Source: Aliikangiella marina (GTDB taxonomy: Bacteria > Pseudomonadota > Gammaproteobacteria > Enterobacterales > Kangiellaceae). Taken from it: a stretch of 64,000 nt of DNA. Both the position numbers and the translations under genes were made by a program. The stretch lies in NCBI RefSeq assembly GCF_007004765.1, contig NZ_VIKR01000006.1, positions 62,001 through 126,000 of the forward strand, given 5' to 3'. The stretch's first letter is position 1. Every line of letters begins with the position of its first letter. This document shows positions 26,450-35,220 of the stretch, piece by piece. The notes under the pieces are model-generated. The model saw only the letters and a program-made list of their open reading frames with translations. It did no database searches and was not told the origin of the DNA.

Positions 26450-27424
26450 ATGAAACTTCAGCAAATTAAATATATTTTTGAAGTTGCTCGGAATCAACTC
26501 AATGTTTCAGCAACAGCGGAAAGCCTTTTTACTTCCCAGCCTGGGATCAGCAAACAGATCAGACTTTTGGAAGACGAATTAGGCGTCGAAATCTTCGTTA
26601 GAAGCGGAAAGCACTTGACGAATATCACGCCTGCGGGCAGGGAGATATTACCGGTTGCTGAACACATCCTTAAGCAGGTCCGCAAAATCCAGGATATTGC
26701 TGCAAGTCATGTAAATCACAAAGAGGGGCGTTTAAACCTCTCAACGACTCACACCTTTTCACGATATTTTTTACCCGATGTCGTCGAGTCTTACCGTAAG
26801 CAATATCAAAAAGTGGCCTTGCACATATTCCAAAGTAACGGCCAACAAACAAATTCCGATTTAGATGAAGGGAAACTTGATTTCGCATTGGTTCACGCTG
26901 GTGAAAATGGATTTGTTGATAAAGTCCACTTGCCCTGCTTTTCGTGGAAGCGGTGTATTATCGTTCCAAGTGGACATCCACTCACACGAAAAGAACTGAT
27001 CAATTTTGATATCCTAGCGCAATATCCTTTACTGACTCATACAAGTATGGGCGGCGATAGAAATCCGATTTTGGCTAAGTTTAAAGAGCACGGTTTTTCG
27101 CCTGAGATTGTGTTTAGTGCGACCGACTGCGAAGTTATTAAATCTTATGTTCGAATGGGGCTTGGTGTCGGCGTAATAGCTAACATGGCGTACGAGGAGC
27201 ACTTAGACTCTGACTTGGTAAAGATCCCACTCGATCACTTGTTCGCACCATCTTTAGTCAATGTGGTTTTTGATCGTAATCTATATTTTAGGGAGTATAT
27301 CTTCGCCTTCATTGAAACCTTGGCGCCTCAATTGACACGAGATTTAATTCTTCAAGCGCAGCAAACAAAATCTGCCAACAAAGTTTCTAAATTAATCGAT
27401 CCGGAAGAAGTGCCTGTACTCTAG
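26450..27424 (+). CDS. cysB: LysR-type regulator of sulfur assimilation CysB
   Basis: A 324-residue LysR regulator, the same length as E. coli CysB. The helix-turn-helix shows LNVSATAESLFTSQPGISKQ (14-33), followed by IRLLEDELGVEIF and RSGKHLTNITPAG. The effector domain contains STTHTFSRYFLP, where the TTHTxxRY motif binds N-acetylserine or sulfate, and FSATDCEVIKSYVRMGLGVG. It should activate cysteine biosynthesis genes. GGAA at 26441-26444 is the ribosome site. None of its usual targets is adjacent, though transsulfuration genes lie 19 kb away. Confidence 0.93.
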   Translation: MKLQQIKYIFEVARNQLNVSATAESLFTSQPGISKQIRLLEDELGVEIFVRSGKHLTNITPAGREILPVAEHILKQVRKIQDIAASHVNHKEGRLNLSTTHTFSRYFLPDVVESYRKQYQKVALHIFQSNGQQTNSDLDEGKLDFALVHAGENGFVDKVHLPCFSWKRCIIVPSGHPLTRKELINFDILAQYPLLTHTSMGGDRNPILAKFKEHGFSPEIVFSATDCEVIKSYVRMGLGVGVIANMAYEEHLDSDLVKIPLDHLFAPSLVNVVFDRNLYFREYIFAFIETLAPQLTRDLILQAQQTKSANKVSKLIDPEEVPVL

Positions 27425-27493
27425 AACCTTTTTTAAGGTCATATGCTTTAGATTGTCTGAAGGTGTAGTGCAACGCATTAAGCAATTGCTCTT

Positions 27494-28561
27494 TCAAATC
27501 ATCTGATCAACGTACGCTTTGAGCGCTTTTTTAGCCTTCTCATCAATGGCAGTAAACTCAAAATGCGCATGATATTGCTCATCGATTTTTTCACACTTTA
27601 AAACACGTGCGTAAATGTCGCTATTTTCGCTGCCAATTATGGATAACGATACTTTCATTTTTATTTCAGAAAATTGCGCAATAGAATAGTCGAGAGTTGC
27701 GTATAATCCACCGTAGCTGATATCGACAGCAATCCCTTGAAAGGTCTCCGTCAAAATCTTTTTTTGATCAATTTTTTGAAATGTAATGGGTATATTGGCT
27801 GCTACTCGAGGGCTCTTGCGAATTTCTCTTAGGGGAACGGTAAGGTCTTTAGGGTGTTTTATTCTTTTGAGTTCATACATGGTGACAGGCTCAGTTTTAC
27901 CTTTGACATAGACTTTATTAACTTCGCCAACTTCAATTTTATCCTTTGCTAATTGATAGCTGTTTTCGGTCAATAGTATCTGACCACGAAGACTGTGGGC
28001 TTCTACCCGAGAAGCTAAATTAACTTGATCGCCAATCACTGTGTATTCTCGGTAGATATCTGATCCTAATGTCCCTGCTACGACTTCACCGGTATTAACC
28101 CCTATCCCCATGTATAAGTTTTCCATACCGAGCGATTGGCTGATATGATTGATTTCTGACATCGCCATTTGCATTTCGATCGCGCAAGCAATTGCGTTGG
28201 TGAGATCATCGCTTGAGCTCTTAATCGCCCCAAAAAGGACCATGATTGAGTCACCCATAAACTTATCAATCACGCCATCATATTTATCAATAATTTCACT
28301 CATTCGAGAAAAATAACGGTTGAGTAATTCGATGACGAGTAAGGGGGAGTACTTCTCTGACATGGCGGTAAAGCCACGGAGATCGGAGAGTAAAATACTG
28401 ACGTTTTTTGTTTCTGCTGAAATATCTGCGATTAAGTTTTTTTGAATGGTTTCTAAAATTTTTGTACGAGTTGATTGAGAGCGAAAATTAGGCGCAGATA
28501 GTTGACTCTCAAACAGAGTAATCAGTTCGTCTATCAGCTTATCTTGGTTGAGTAGCTGCAA
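27494..28561 (-). CDS. Class III nucleotide cyclase fused to a PilZ domain
   Basis: A 355-residue cytosolic protein. A class III adenylate/guanylate cyclase domain spans about 50-235: metal-binding Asp60 (LLSDLRGFT) and Asp104 (KFMGDSIMVLFG), Lys100, and VNLASRVEA with the transition-state Asn and Arg. A PilZ-like domain follows at about 250-355, with RKSPRVAANIPI as the arginine motif and VDISYGG matching DxSxxG. So a cyclic AMP (or GMP) producer may be controlled by cyclic di-GMP. There is no membrane segment. It is convergent with cysB. Confidence 0.88.
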   Translation of the reverse strand: MQLLNQDKLIDELITLFESQLSAPNFRSQSTRTKILETIQKNLIADISAETKNVSILLSDLRGFTAMSEKYSPLLVIELLNRYFSRMSEIIDKYDGVIDKFMGDSIMVLFGAIKSSSDDLTNAIACAIEMQMAMSEINHISQSLGMENLYMGIGVNTGEVVAGTLGSDIYREYTVIGDQVNLASRVEAHSLRGQILLTENSYQLAKDKIEVGEVNKVYVKGKTEPVTMYELKRIKHPKDLTVPLREIRKSPRVAANIPITFQKIDQKKILTETFQGIAVDISYGGLYATLDYSIAQFSEIKMKVSLSIIGSENSDIYARVLKCEKIDEQYHAHFEFTAIDEKAKKALKAYVDQMI

Positions 28562-28758
28562 CCTTTTAACCTTCGATTGTCTTAAAGAGATTCCTTTTCT
28601 TAACTTTAAAAGAATAGACGGCTATTTTCTTTTAATCAACTGAGCCGTGTGGGATTGGTTTGGCTGAAAAGCCATTTCATGTTTGAGATGTTGTGTCGAC
28701 GGAAGATAGGATGTTGCTAATGGCATGGTTTAACGAATTATAATTAGCGTAGAAAGCA

Positions 28759-28785
28759 CCGCCATCTGCTTGTTTAAGATGGCGG
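28759..28785 (-). terminator. GC-rich hairpin downstream of the RND operon
   Basis: CCGCCATC (28759-28766) and GATGGCGG (28778-28785) are a perfect 8-bp inverted repeat 10 bases past the stop of the last permease. Read on the minus strand the tail is TGCTTTCT, only moderately T-rich, so termination is likely but not certain. Confidence 0.55.
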
Positions 28786-28794
28786 AAATAGGCT

Positions 28795-31700
28795 TTATTT
28801 AATGCGAGACTCGAGTCTCGCATTCGAGAAACTCCATTTGGTCCCTTTTTGGCCGACAGAGCCCCACAAGTTAGCAAAGAATTCACGCGTGTAGTCAAGA
28901 AATAAATAGATGACGGGTAAACATACAAGCGTTGTAATTGTGGAGTAACCCAATCCACCGATAACGGCTCTGGCCATTGGGAAGTAAGGCGGTCCATCTC
29001 CCCCTAATTGAGTATCACCAAGACTTAAAGGTAACAAGCCTAATATTGTTGTTAATACAGTCATTAAGATCGGCCTGATCCTATCGTTGGCTGCATGCAG
29101 TACAGCATCTTTTTTATGAAAGCCTTCTTTGCGATAGTGATTGATCCTATCAACCAATACGATGCCGTTATTTACAACGACTCCCATTAATACCAAAATT
29201 CCAATAATAGCCATCAAGGATAAGGTCGTATTAGTCACAAAGAAGTACCAGAAAACGCCAACAACAGCGTAGCCAATCGATGTGATAACGGCTATCGGAA
29301 GCATAAGCGACTCAAACAAAGCAGCCATGACGATAAAGATCATTAAGATCGCTAATAGCATATTCGTCATCATAATCTTGCCAATTTTTTCTTCACGATC
29401 AGTGCTACGGCCAAAGCCCCAGCTGTACCCTGTTGGTAGTTTGTAACCCTTCATGATTTTATTGGCTTCTTCACGAACTTTTTCAGCGGTTGTATCTGAG
29501 TAGTCGATATTTAGTCGTACCGAAGTTCGTCTGTCATAACGAACAATTTGTGGCAGAGATTGAGTAATGTTTAATTGGGCAACCGAGTCAAGTCTCACGG
29601 TATCGCTGCCGCCAGGTTGAGGGTTCGGTAACTCAATTGGTAAACCGGCAAGGTCGTTAATTGAAGCTCGCTTTTGGCCTTCAAAAGTTAAGGTAATATC
29701 TGTTTCACCAAAATCAGAACGGAAAGTTCTTAGTTGTTGCTTTCTCAATGCGATAGAGACATTGGTTGCGACTGTTTCAGGCGTTAGACTTAACTGATTT
29801 AACTTGGTTGAATTCAGTACTATCTTGACTTCTTGAGTGCCGTTTCTCGCGCTCGGTTTTACCGCTGTAACCCCCTCAATCGTTTGCAGGAGCGGTGTGA
29901 CCGCTTGAGCAAGATCGAGAAGTGTTTGGGTATCTTCACCATTGATACCGATCGTTAAAGCGTCTTGACTGCCAGTGCGTTGACGATCAAAGCCAGGGTC
30001 GCCAATAGCAATCTTTGGCATATTTTTCTCGATGAAGGCTTTAATCTCTTTATTCGTCTTAGTCCGCAGGTCATCGTCAACTAACAGTAATGTCGAACCG
30101 GCGGCATTATTAGTGTAATAAGAATAGACATTCTTGATATCAAGTTCTTGTTGATTGGCGTATAAGAAGTCTTCGATTCGGTCAACATTTTGCTCAACTT
30201 TTTCAAGTTCATAGTTACCTTGAATTCGGTAATCCATATAAAGGCGAGTTCGCTCTTCTTCCGGAAACATTTCACTTTTAACGAAGGTGCCAGGAATAAT
30301 CACTGTCGCAAACATACTGATTACGAGTAGTCCTGCAACAACAGGGTGTGTCATCAACCAAGTCAGAAATGCTGAGTAACGACCATGTTCTTTAACCGTA
30401 TCAGTGTGACTAATCGTCATATCTCGTGATTTGATTTTGCTTAAACACAAAGGAATGATAGTGGTCGCAATAAATAATGAAGCAGCCAAGGATATAACAA
30501 TCGTGGTTGCGACGTGGCTCAAGAAAACGGTGATATCCATTTTTTCACCAATAATATTGGGTAAGAAAACGATAGCCGTGGTGATCGTCCCTGCAACAAC
30601 CGGAATACCAACATCCTTAACGCCTTTAATGGTTGCTTCGATCGGTTTGTCTGGCATTTGTTGGCGATAGCCAAATATACTCTCACTAACGACCACCGCA
30701 TTATCAACAAGCATACCGATCGCTAACATAAGACCCATCATTGACAGAAGATTAAGGCTCACGTTTAAAAAGTACATCGCGGCAAAAGTAATCAACAGCG
30801 AGAAGGGGACTGCGAGGGATACAATAAGCGTTAATCTGACATCTCGTAAAAATAAAAACAAAACGATCGTCGATAAGATAAAACCAATCAATCCTGACTG
30901 AGCGATATCATTGAGTGAACTGACAACACCATCGGCTTGGTTTTCCATCACGAAAAGCTTTATCCCTTCAAAGTCTGGTAGCTCTTCGATCCGTTTCATT
31001 TCCTCAACGACTGCATTTGCTGTTTCAACTAAGTTTGCCCCAGCTTCTCTAGCGACATTAATGCCGACTGCATATTTTCTGTCGAGGTGGCGACCAATTT
31101 CGATCTCTTCTTTATCAAATTTGATTCGCGCAATATCTGAGAGCTTTAATCCTTGGTTGTTAACGATGAAATTTTCAATATCTTCAATACCACCAAATTG
31201 CTGGTTAATCGTGATTCGCGTACTACTATTTTCATTTTCAACTTCACCGGCTGAAATCAAGCTGTTCGTTCCTTGTAATCGCTGAAGTAAGCTCACGGTA
31301 TCAATACCATAAGCAGCGATCCTCTCTGGGATTAATTCTATTTGATAGGTTTTTGGTGCAACGCCGTGAATATCGACTCGAGACACGCCAGGAATTCTTT
31401 CTAATCGTTGTTTAAGTTGGCGATTAAGTACTTGGTAGGCGTCACTTAAGTCGTTGTCAGCAGACAGACGAGCTTCTAAGATCGGTTGATCATTTGTACT
31501 TCCTGTAAATATAAAAACTCTGCGTAAGTCCGAAGGAAGTTCATTTTTAATCGCGTCAACTTTTTCCCTTGCTTCGATACCTTTTAGCTTGGCATTCACA
31601 CCCCAATCAAAAAGCATGAACACTTGCGAGCGTTCTCCATTACTAAAGGATTGCATTTGCTCAATTGAGCCAATAGTCGCTAGCGCTTCTTCAAGTGGCT

Positions 31701-31893
31701 TAGTGATGTTCTGTTCCATTTCTTCAGGAGAGGAACCCGGATAGTTAGCCTGAACGAATACGCCCGGAAACTGAACCGTTGGAAAAAACTCCAACGGTAG
31801 AAGTCGGCTTGCAGATAAGCCCATAACAACCGCACAGATAAAAATCATGGAGACGGTAACTGGGCGTTTTAAAGCAAATTTAGTGAACCACAT
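28795..31893 (-). CDS. RND efflux transporter permease (second of two)
   Basis: A 1032-residue inner-membrane pump of the AcrB superfamily, driven by proton influx. It has an N-terminal helix, two large periplasmic loops and two blocks of helices. Helix 4 reads GMLVDNAVVVSES, with one Asp then Asn, as in many Asp-Asn variants rather than the Asp-Asp of AcrB. The helix 10 region contains GVVVNNGIVLVDRIN. Its ATG directly follows the stop of the other permease gene, so both are probably made together and may form a mixed trimer, as MdtB/MdtC do. A 24-bp perfect palindrome lies in its last codons. Substrate is unknown. Confidence 0.92.
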   Translation of the reverse strand: MWFTKFALKRPVTVSMIFICAVVMGLSASRLLPLEFFPTVQFPGVFVQANYPGSSPEEMEQNITKPLEEALATIGSIEQMQSFSNGERSQVFMLFDWGVNAKLKGIEAREKVDAIKNELPSDLRRVFIFTGSTNDQPILEARLSADNDLSDAYQVLNRQLKQRLERIPGVSRVDIHGVAPKTYQIELIPERIAAYGIDTVSLLQRLQGTNSLISAGEVENENSSTRITINQQFGGIEDIENFIVNNQGLKLSDIARIKFDKEEIEIGRHLDRKYAVGINVAREAGANLVETANAVVEEMKRIEELPDFEGIKLFVMENQADGVVSSLNDIAQSGLIGFILSTIVLFLFLRDVRLTLIVSLAVPFSLLITFAAMYFLNVSLNLLSMMGLMLAIGMLVDNAVVVSESIFGYRQQMPDKPIEATIKGVKDVGIPVVAGTITTAIVFLPNIIGEKMDITVFLSHVATTIVISLAASLFIATTIIPLCLSKIKSRDMTISHTDTVKEHGRYSAFLTWLMTHPVVAGLLVISMFATVIIPGTFVKSEMFPEEERTRLYMDYRIQGNYELEKVEQNVDRIEDFLYANQQELDIKNVYSYYTNNAAGSTLLLVDDDLRTKTNKEIKAFIEKNMPKIAIGDPGFDRQRTGSQDALTIGINGEDTQTLLDLAQAVTPLLQTIEGVTAVKPSARNGTQEVKIVLNSTKLNQLSLTPETVATNVSIALRKQQLRTFRSDFGETDITLTFEGQKRASINDLAGLPIELPNPQPGGSDTVRLDSVAQLNITQSLPQIVRYDRRTSVRLNIDYSDTTAEKVREEANKIMKGYKLPTGYSWGFGRSTDREEKIGKIMMTNMLLAILMIFIVMAALFESLMLPIAVITSIGYAVVGVFWYFFVTNTTLSLMAIIGILVLMGVVVNNGIVLVDRINHYRKEGFHKKDAVLHAANDRIRPILMTVLTTILGLLPLSLGDTQLGGDGPPYFPMARAVIGGLGYSTITTLVCLPVIYLFLDYTREFFANLWGSVGQKGTKWSFSNARLESRIK
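28801..28824. repeat. Perfect 24-bp palindrome in the last codons of the permease
   Basis: The 12 bases AATGCGAGACTC are followed immediately by their exact reverse complement GAGTCTCGCATT. It encodes residues around NARLESRI at the end of the second RND permease. In RNA it forms a 10-bp stem with a four-base loop, six bases before the stop codon. Confidence 0.9.
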
Positions 31894-34800
31894 TTATTGT
31901 GCCTCCTGCTCAAACACAACTTGGTTTTGATAATTCTTACGATCCAGTATCTGGTACATCACTGGAATAACCACCAATGTTAATAAGGTTGATGCGAGCA
32001 AACCACCGATGACCGTAATTGCCATTGGGGCTCTAACCTCGGCACCATCTCCGAGTCCCATAGCAAGTGGAATCATGCCCAGTGTTGTTGTCAAGGTTGT
32101 CATTAAAATCGGTCTCAGCCTTGATTCAGCAGCTTGGGTTATGGCTTCTACTTTATCGATGCCTTCGTGTCTCAATTGATTGATTCTGTCGATTAAGACG
32201 ATGGCATTATTAACCACGATACCCGCTAGCATTATCAGTCCTAAGAATACCACGACGCTTAACTCGGTATTGGTAACGACAAGCGCAAAAACTGCACCAA
32301 TAGCCGCCAAGGGTATACTCAGCAGTATAATGAATGGATGGAGCAATGACTCAAACTGCGAGGCCATAACTAAATACACTAAAAATATTGCTAGCGCTAA
32401 AGCCATCAGTAATGAGTTATAACTGCGTTCCATTTCTTCACTTTGGCCGCCATACTGCATATTTATTCCATAGGGCAAACGCAAATCATTCAAAATGGTT
32501 TTCGCTTCCGCAACGGCTTCGCCGATTCCACCATACTGAATTTGTCCTTCAACCAAGATAACCCGTTGTTGATCGATTCGCATTATTTCACTCGGTCCTT
32601 GAGTTTCTACGATCTCAGCAACAGCTTGGAGCGGAATAGGACGAGGACTATTAGGATTGATGATTAAGTTTCTGACGTCATCGAGTTCATCTCGCGCCGA
32701 ATCTTCAAGTCTGACGAGCACCTCAATTTGTTGTTCACGAAGGCGATATCGCGTGGCTTTGTTACCGCGGATCGCATTAACAACTGCGTTGTTTGCTTGT
32801 TCAATCGAAAGTCCTAACTGCGCCATACGTTCTTGATCGAAAGTTATTTGTGCTTCTGGGTAGCCTTGCTTCATATTAGTATGAAGATCGATAAATCGAT
32901 CGGATTTTGACAAGTTGGTAACAATGCGATCGGCGGCTTGTTTCAGCGAGTCAATTTCAAAACCATAAACTTCAATGCTCAGTGGGGTAGTAAAGCTAAA
33001 TAGTTGAGGTCTTTCTGCATCAGCACTTAGTCCGTTACTTTCTTTCGCCAAAAACTCTCGAATCTGAGTCAATAGGCGGTTTTCATCTTCTCGCGAATAA
33101 CCATCCTCTAATATTAGGGTAAACTCAGCTTGGTTTTCGCCTTCTTGCTCTGGGTTTGCAGTAAGCTTGTTGCCAACACCGGCAGTAGCAAAAACTTCTT
33201 TAACGCCATCAATTTCATATAATCCAGATGACAACGCGATAACTTTTTGGTCGGTTAATTCAATTGCTGTTCCTGGCGGATACTGCACTCTTACAACGAA
33301 TTCTCCCTGCGCCATTTCCGGAAGGACAACTCGCGAAAGGTCGTTTACTAAAAACGCACTCAGTCCGAGAAAACCAAACGCAATGGCTAGGGTTAAGGTT
33401 TTCGCTTTCAATGCACCGACTAGGAGAAGGTGGTACCAGTTTGCAATCAGTTTGAATAGACGGTTGAATCCTCCATGGAGAGGCTTGAATGGTAAGCTAA
33501 ATAACCAAGCGATCAATCTTCCAAGAGATTTAAGGCCGAGAATTATTGTTGCGATAAGCAATACGATAAGCTCAGGGATCAATAGGAGAGTGCGTTTCAG
33601 CGGCGAACGTTTTTGTCGCTCAAGTACTGGCGTATCAAGTTTCGGCTTGGCGCTTGTTGCAGCCATAGTCGGAATCAAAGTTAACGCGACTGCGAGTGAC
33701 ACAATGAGAGAAAAAGTGATGGTTAACCCTTGGTCTCTAAACAATTGACCCGCGATGCCCTCAACAAACACCAGCGGTAAGAACACTGCGATTGTGGTCA
33801 TCGTTGACGCAGTGATGGCGCCCGAAACTTCTGACGCTCCTTCGAGTGCTGCCTGCGCGTAAGAGAGGCCTTGTTCCCGTTTTCGGGCGATATTCTCAAG
33901 TACAACGATTGCATTGTCGACCAGCATTCCAACGGCAAGCGCTAGTCCACCTAATGACATAATATTCATATCAATATCGGCAGCGAACATTAAATTGAAA
34001 GTAATAATTACTGAGAACGGAATAGTCAGGGAGATGATAAAAGTTGGCAACGCCTGACCTAAGAACAGATAGATGACTATCATCGCCAAAACGCCACCGA
34101 GCAATGCCGACTTAAGCAAATCATTGATTGCTTGATTAATAAACTTAGACGCATCTGTTAAGACAATGAGCTCCATATTTTCAGGAATATCTTTCTTCAG
34201 TCGATCAAGTTGGGCACTCATGGCTTCAGCGACTTTAACCGTGTTGGCATCACCCTCTTTATATATCGCAAGCTCAACCGCTTGTTCACCATTGTGACGA
34301 ATGATAGCGGTTGGGTCTTTATAGGTGAATTTTATTTCAGCGATATCTTTTAAACGAACCACTCGTTGTTGTTTTGACAAGATGATCGTATTGGCAAAAT
34401 CATCCATCGAGCGATATTCATTGAAAGTTCTGACGAGTAGCTGTTGCTGACCATTTCGAATTTGCCCACCGCTCATATTAATATTTTGAGTCCGCAAACG
34501 GTTGGCAATATCGGCAACGGTAATATCAAGTTGGGCGAGTTGTGATTGATCTAATAGTATTTGAATTTCATCTTCAAGTCCGCCGCTCGCTTTAGCTGCG
34601 GCAACCCCCTCTATTGTCTCTAATCGTCTGGAAAGTTTGAGGTCGGCATAGCGACGCAAATTAGAGAGTGATGCTACTGGATCGTCGCCTTCCTTGAGGG
34701 TTTGGCTCAGACTCATCCGGATGATCGGTTCATTGTTCGGATTGAACCTTAAAAGAGAGGGTGATGGCACTTCGAGCGGCAGTTGCACTTGTTCCATTTT

Positions 34801-35130
34801 TTCACGGACATCGAGGCTCGCGACATCGATATCAGTCCCCCAAAAAAACTCTAAGTAAATATCAGAGCGACCGGCTTTTGAGACCGAGCGTAACTGCCTC
34901 AATCCCTTAATGGTGCCTAAAGCGCCCTCAAGAGGTCGGGTAATCAAATTTTCAACTTCAGCTGGTGCTGCACCTTCAAAGTCAGTGCGAACGGTTAAAG
35001 TAGGGTACGTGAGTTCTGGCAGAAGATTAAAACCGAGGCGGTTAACCAGAACTAAACCAAAAACCAAGGCGGCCAAAGTAAACATTGCGACGGTAACAGG
35101 CCGACGAATTGCGATGGCAATTAGATTCAT
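31894..35130 (-). CDS. RND efflux transporter permease (first of two, with extra hydrophobic insert)
   Basis: A 1078-residue RND pump. Helix 4 has GMLVDNAIVVLENIARKREQ (split Asp-Asn), and the C-terminal half has GIVVNNAIVLIDRIN and QAAESRLRPILMTTLTTTLG. Compared with its sister it carries an extra stretch of about 50-60 residues (about 505-575) between helices 6 and 7, with a hydrophobic LLLIPELIVLLIATIILGL segment and basic flanks. Sequence identity with the second permease is clearly low, so it is not a recent duplicate. It follows the adaptor gene across a 90-base gap that holds a two-tier hairpin. Confidence 0.92.
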   Translation of the reverse strand: MNLIAIAIRRPVTVAMFTLAALVFGLVLVNRLGFNLLPELTYPTLTVRTDFEGAAPAEVENLITRPLEGALGTIKGLRQLRSVSKAGRSDIYLEFFWGTDIDVASLDVREKMEQVQLPLEVPSPSLLRFNPNNEPIIRMSLSQTLKEGDDPVASLSNLRRYADLKLSRRLETIEGVAAAKASGGLEDEIQILLDQSQLAQLDITVADIANRLRTQNINMSGGQIRNGQQQLLVRTFNEYRSMDDFANTIILSKQQRVVRLKDIAEIKFTYKDPTAIIRHNGEQAVELAIYKEGDANTVKVAEAMSAQLDRLKKDIPENMELIVLTDASKFINQAINDLLKSALLGGVLAMIVIYLFLGQALPTFIISLTIPFSVIITFNLMFAADIDMNIMSLGGLALAVGMLVDNAIVVLENIARKREQGLSYAQAALEGASEVSGAITASTMTTIAVFLPLVFVEGIAGQLFRDQGLTITFSLIVSLAVALTLIPTMAATSAKPKLDTPVLERQKRSPLKRTLLLIPELIVLLIATIILGLKSLGRLIAWLFSLPFKPLHGGFNRLFKLIANWYHLLLVGALKAKTLTLAIAFGFLGLSAFLVNDLSRVVLPEMAQGEFVVRVQYPPGTAIELTDQKVIALSSGLYEIDGVKEVFATAGVGNKLTANPEQEGENQAEFTLILEDGYSREDENRLLTQIREFLAKESNGLSADAERPQLFSFTTPLSIEVYGFEIDSLKQAADRIVTNLSKSDRFIDLHTNMKQGYPEAQITFDQERMAQLGLSIEQANNAVVNAIRGNKATRYRLREQQIEVLVRLEDSARDELDDVRNLIINPNSPRPIPLQAVAEIVETQGPSEIMRIDQQRVILVEGQIQYGGIGEAVAEAKTILNDLRLPYGINMQYGGQSEEMERSYNSLLMALALAIFLVYLVMASQFESLLHPFIILLSIPLAAIGAVFALVVTNTELSVVVFLGLIMLAGIVVNNAIVLIDRINQLRHEGIDKVEAITQAAESRLRPILMTTLTTTLGMIPLAMGLGDGAEVRAPMAITVIGGLLASTLLTLVVIPVMYQILDRKNYQNQVVFEQEAQ

Positions 35131-35147
35131 AATAATTCCTTTGTGTT

Positions 35148-35185
35148 AGACCAGACTCACTCGTTAGCGAGATTTAATCTGGTCT
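35148..35185. repeat. Two-tier inverted repeat between adaptor and permease genes
   Basis: AGACCAGA (35148-35155) pairs perfectly with TCTGGTCT (35178-35185). Inside, CTCG-TTAG-CGAG (35160-35171) forms its own 4-bp stem. The element sits in the 90-base gap just before the permease ribosome site AAGGAATT. It may tune the adaptor-to-permease ratio or be a processing site. Confidence 0.7.
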
Positions 35186-35220
35186 TTTGTTGATTTTGGC
35201 GGACTATTAACTAACTGAAT

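Noticed and set aside
28677-28997. 106-codon frame overlapping the end of the second RND permease
   Set aside because: It lies in another frame of the same strand over conserved permease codons and the terminator hairpin.
33167-33748. 193-codon open frame on the plus strand
   Set aside because: It is antisense to the conserved RND permease, has no ribosome site, and its composition follows the permease codons.
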